Source: Caulobacteraceae bacterium (GTDB lineage Bacteria; Pseudomonadota; Alphaproteobacteria; Caulobacterales; Caulobacteraceae). Taken from it: a DNA stretch of 6,359 nt. The notes beneath the pieces are model-generated. The model was not told the DNA's origin. It searched no databases and worked only from the letters and a program-made list of their open reading frames with translations. Shown here one piece after another: positions 5,164 through 6,359 of the stretch (position 1 is its first letter; each line of letters begins with the position of its first letter). The stretch covers positions 1 to 6,359 of the forward strand of contig JAQGII010000371.1 in the NCBI GenBank assembly GCA_028291305.1. The letters are read 5' to 3'. Position numbers and translations under genes: made by a program.

Positions 5164-6309
5164 CTACCGCAACGGCGGGGCGTACAGCTGCCCGGGCTTC
5201 TCGGCGTTCCACGGGGCGTTGCGGCCCCGCTCCAGCTTCAGCGGCGTGTTCGGCCCCAGGTTGCGGTCGAAGATCTCGTCGTAGGACCCGACCTGATGGA
5301 TCGCCCGGTAGGCCCAGTCCGCGGCCAGGCCGAGCCGCCGGCCGGTGTCGCCTTCGGCGCCCAGCAGCCGGCGCGTCGCGGCATCCACCGAATCGCTGCG
5401 CGCCGCCTCGACCTCGCGGGAATTGAGTTTGGCCTGCTCGGCCAGGATCAACGCGTTCAGCGTCCAGCGCACGATGTCGGCCCAACGCTCGTCGCCCTCG
5501 CGCACCGCGGGGCCGAGAGGTTCGTCGGCGATCACCTCGGTCAGGATGGCGTGGCCGCCGGCATCGCCAAGCGACGAGCGGTCGATGGCCAGGATGGAGA
5601 GGTCGTCGGTCAGGGCCGCGCACTCGCCGCGCTGGTAGGCCTGCAAGGCCTGCTGACGGTCGTCCTTGACGATCGGCTGGTAGCTGAGGCCGCGCGCGCG
5701 GAACGTCTCGGCCAGCACCTGCTGCGCGGGCGAACCGCCCTGCACGCAGATGCGCGCGCCGTTGAGGTCGGCGACGGTCTTTTCGACCGGCGGCGCCGGC
5801 GCGGCGCCCCGCCGCTGGCGCGGCTGCTTGGGCGCGGCGGCCAGGAAGCCCTGGCTGTCGTAATAGCTGACGCCCGAAAAGGTCAGGTTGAGCGCCACGT
5901 CGTGGGTAAAGGTCCAGGAGGCGCCGCCGCTCACCAGATCGACATCGCCCGACTGCAGGGCGGCGAAACGGGTGCGGCTGGACAGGGCGGTGAAGCTGAC
6001 CGCCCGCGCGTCGCCGAGCACGGCGGCGGCCACCGCGCGGCAGATGTCGACGTCGAAGCCATGCCACTGGCCGGTCAGGCCGCGCTCGGAAAAGCCGGGC
6101 AGGTCGTCGGTCACGCCGCACTTCAGCCGCCTGCGCGCCTTCACCTTGTCCAGGGTGGCGATGGCGGAGCGGGCGCCGGGCGCCTGGACGATGTCGGCGG
6201 GGGGCGCCCCCGCGGGTTTCTCCGGGCGGCCGCACGCGCCCAGGACCGCTGCGGCAAGGGTCAGCACGGCCACAATCAGTGCAGGGGTCCTCGAGACCCT
6301 GGGCCGCAT
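5164..6309 (-). CDS. AapJ-like amino-acid ABC transporter substrate-binding lipoprotein
   Basis: Periplasmic solute-binding protein of family 3 (SBP_bac_3), of the general L-amino-acid (Aap) type, 381 residues against about 340 for AapJ. It has a lipoprotein signal: basic MRPRVSR, a hydrophobic stretch (9-22) and lipobox LGAC with C26. The next residue is Gly, not Asp. The mature part shows LKCGVTDDLPGFSE (62-75), the family signature GFDVDICRAVAAAV (84-97), RFAALQSGDVDLVSGG (114-129), VSYYDSQGF (147-155), ARICVQGG (185-192) and an Aap-style C terminus, LGPNTPLKLERGRNAPW (351-367) and YAPPLR. Odd points: H136 replaces the arginine usual at the ligand carboxylate site; a Pro/Arg-rich insertion lies at 160-175; and lipidation is unusual for a Gram-negative binding protein. 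The start is supported by AAGGAG 8 nt upstream. No permease or ATPase gene is in the window, so it may be an orphan. The family is certain; the ligand is unknown. Confidence 0.92.
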   Translation of the reverse strand: MRPRVSRTPALIVAVLTLAAAVLGACGRPEKPAGAPPADIVQAPGARSAIATLDKVKARRRLKCGVTDDLPGFSERGLTGQWHGFDVDICRAVAAAVLGDARAVSFTALSSRTRFAALQSGDVDLVSGGASWTFTHDVALNLTFSGVSYYDSQGFLAAAPKQPRQRRGAAPAPPVEKTVADLNGARICVQGGSPAQQVLAETFRARGLSYQPIVKDDRQQALQAYQRGECAALTDDLSILAIDRSSLGDAGGHAILTEVIADEPLGPAVREGDERWADIVRWTLNALILAEQAKLNSREVEAARSDSVDAATRRLLGAEGDTGRRLGLAADWAYRAIHQVGSYDEIFDRNLGPNTPLKLERGRNAPWNAEKPGQLYAPPLR

Positions 6310-6317
6310 GCGCCTTG

Positions 6318-6323
6318 CTCCTT
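6318..6323 (-). promoter_or_regulatory. strong ribosome binding site of the substrate-binding protein gene
   Basis: AAGGAG on the minus strand, 8 nt before the ATG at 6309, is the best Shine-Dalgarno sequence in the window. It fixes this start against longer reading frames. Confidence 0.75.
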
Positions 6324-6343
6324 GATCGCCCCACGCCCGCGGG

Positions 6344-6351
6344 GTCTAAGC
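6344..6351 (-). promoter_or_regulatory. possible -10 element for the substrate-binding protein gene
   Basis: GCTTAGAC on the minus strand resembles the Caulobacter housekeeping -10 consensus GCTANAWC at six of eight positions, counting the N. It lies about 35 bp before the start codon. The matching -35 box would fall beyond the right edge, so this is only suggestive. Confidence 0.25.
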
Positions 6352-6359
6352 TCGACCGG

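Noticed and set aside
5042..6334. 430-codon open frame on the minus strand overlapping the binding protein gene
   Set aside because: It is Arg/Gly-rich with no recognisable motifs, and ends inside the repeat. The other minus-strand frame encodes a full family 3 binding protein with a signal peptide.

Overview
The window looks like the chromosome of an alphaproteobacterium, most likely Caulobacterales (Caulobacter or Phenylobacterium type). The grounds are very high GC, third codon positions almost always G or C, Aap-type amino-acid binding protein, class I KdsA, and intergenic hairpin repeats containing GTCATCCCCCGGCTTGACC, a style common in alphaproteobacteria. The genus is inferred from general resemblance, not from a search.

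Layout, left to right. Positions 1-1789 (minus strand) hold two lipopolysaccharide inner-core heptose genes: hldD, cut by the left edge, and the complete bifunctional hldE. They overlap by four bases (ATGA) and are surely co-translated. Positions 1790-2058 are intergenic and hold a leader hairpin, a solitary repeat arm and a complete 151-bp composite repeat. Next, on the minus strand, is kdsA (Kdo-8-phosphate synthase), best started at a TTG at 2919. Positions 2920-3059 form a divergent promoter region. On the plus strand follow a cysteine synthase-family PLP enzyme (3060-4061) and, 8 bp later, a 3-mercaptopyruvate sulfurtransferase of the SseA type (4070-4915). The convergent gap 4916-5163 holds a second, 170-bp copy of the composite repeat in the opposite orientation. 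Positions 5164-6309 (minus) encode a lipoprotein-type, AapJ-like amino-acid ABC transporter substrate-binding protein with no transporter genes beside it in the window. The last 50 bases are its leader.

Biology: kdsA, hldE and hldD supply the Kdo and ADP-heptose building blocks of lipid A inner core. The cysteine synthase and sulfurtransferase form a two-gene sulfur unit that makes cysteine from an activated serine and moves sulfane sulfur from 3-mercaptopyruvate.

Most of the window is ordinary housekeeping DNA. The least routine signals are (i) two homologous composite repeats in inverted orientation, whose right-arm hairpin shows compensatory base changes between copies, and (ii) a binding protein in which the arginine normally expected to hold the ligand carboxylate is a histidine. 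I see no CRISPR array, tRNA, rRNA, transposase, phage gene or defence system.
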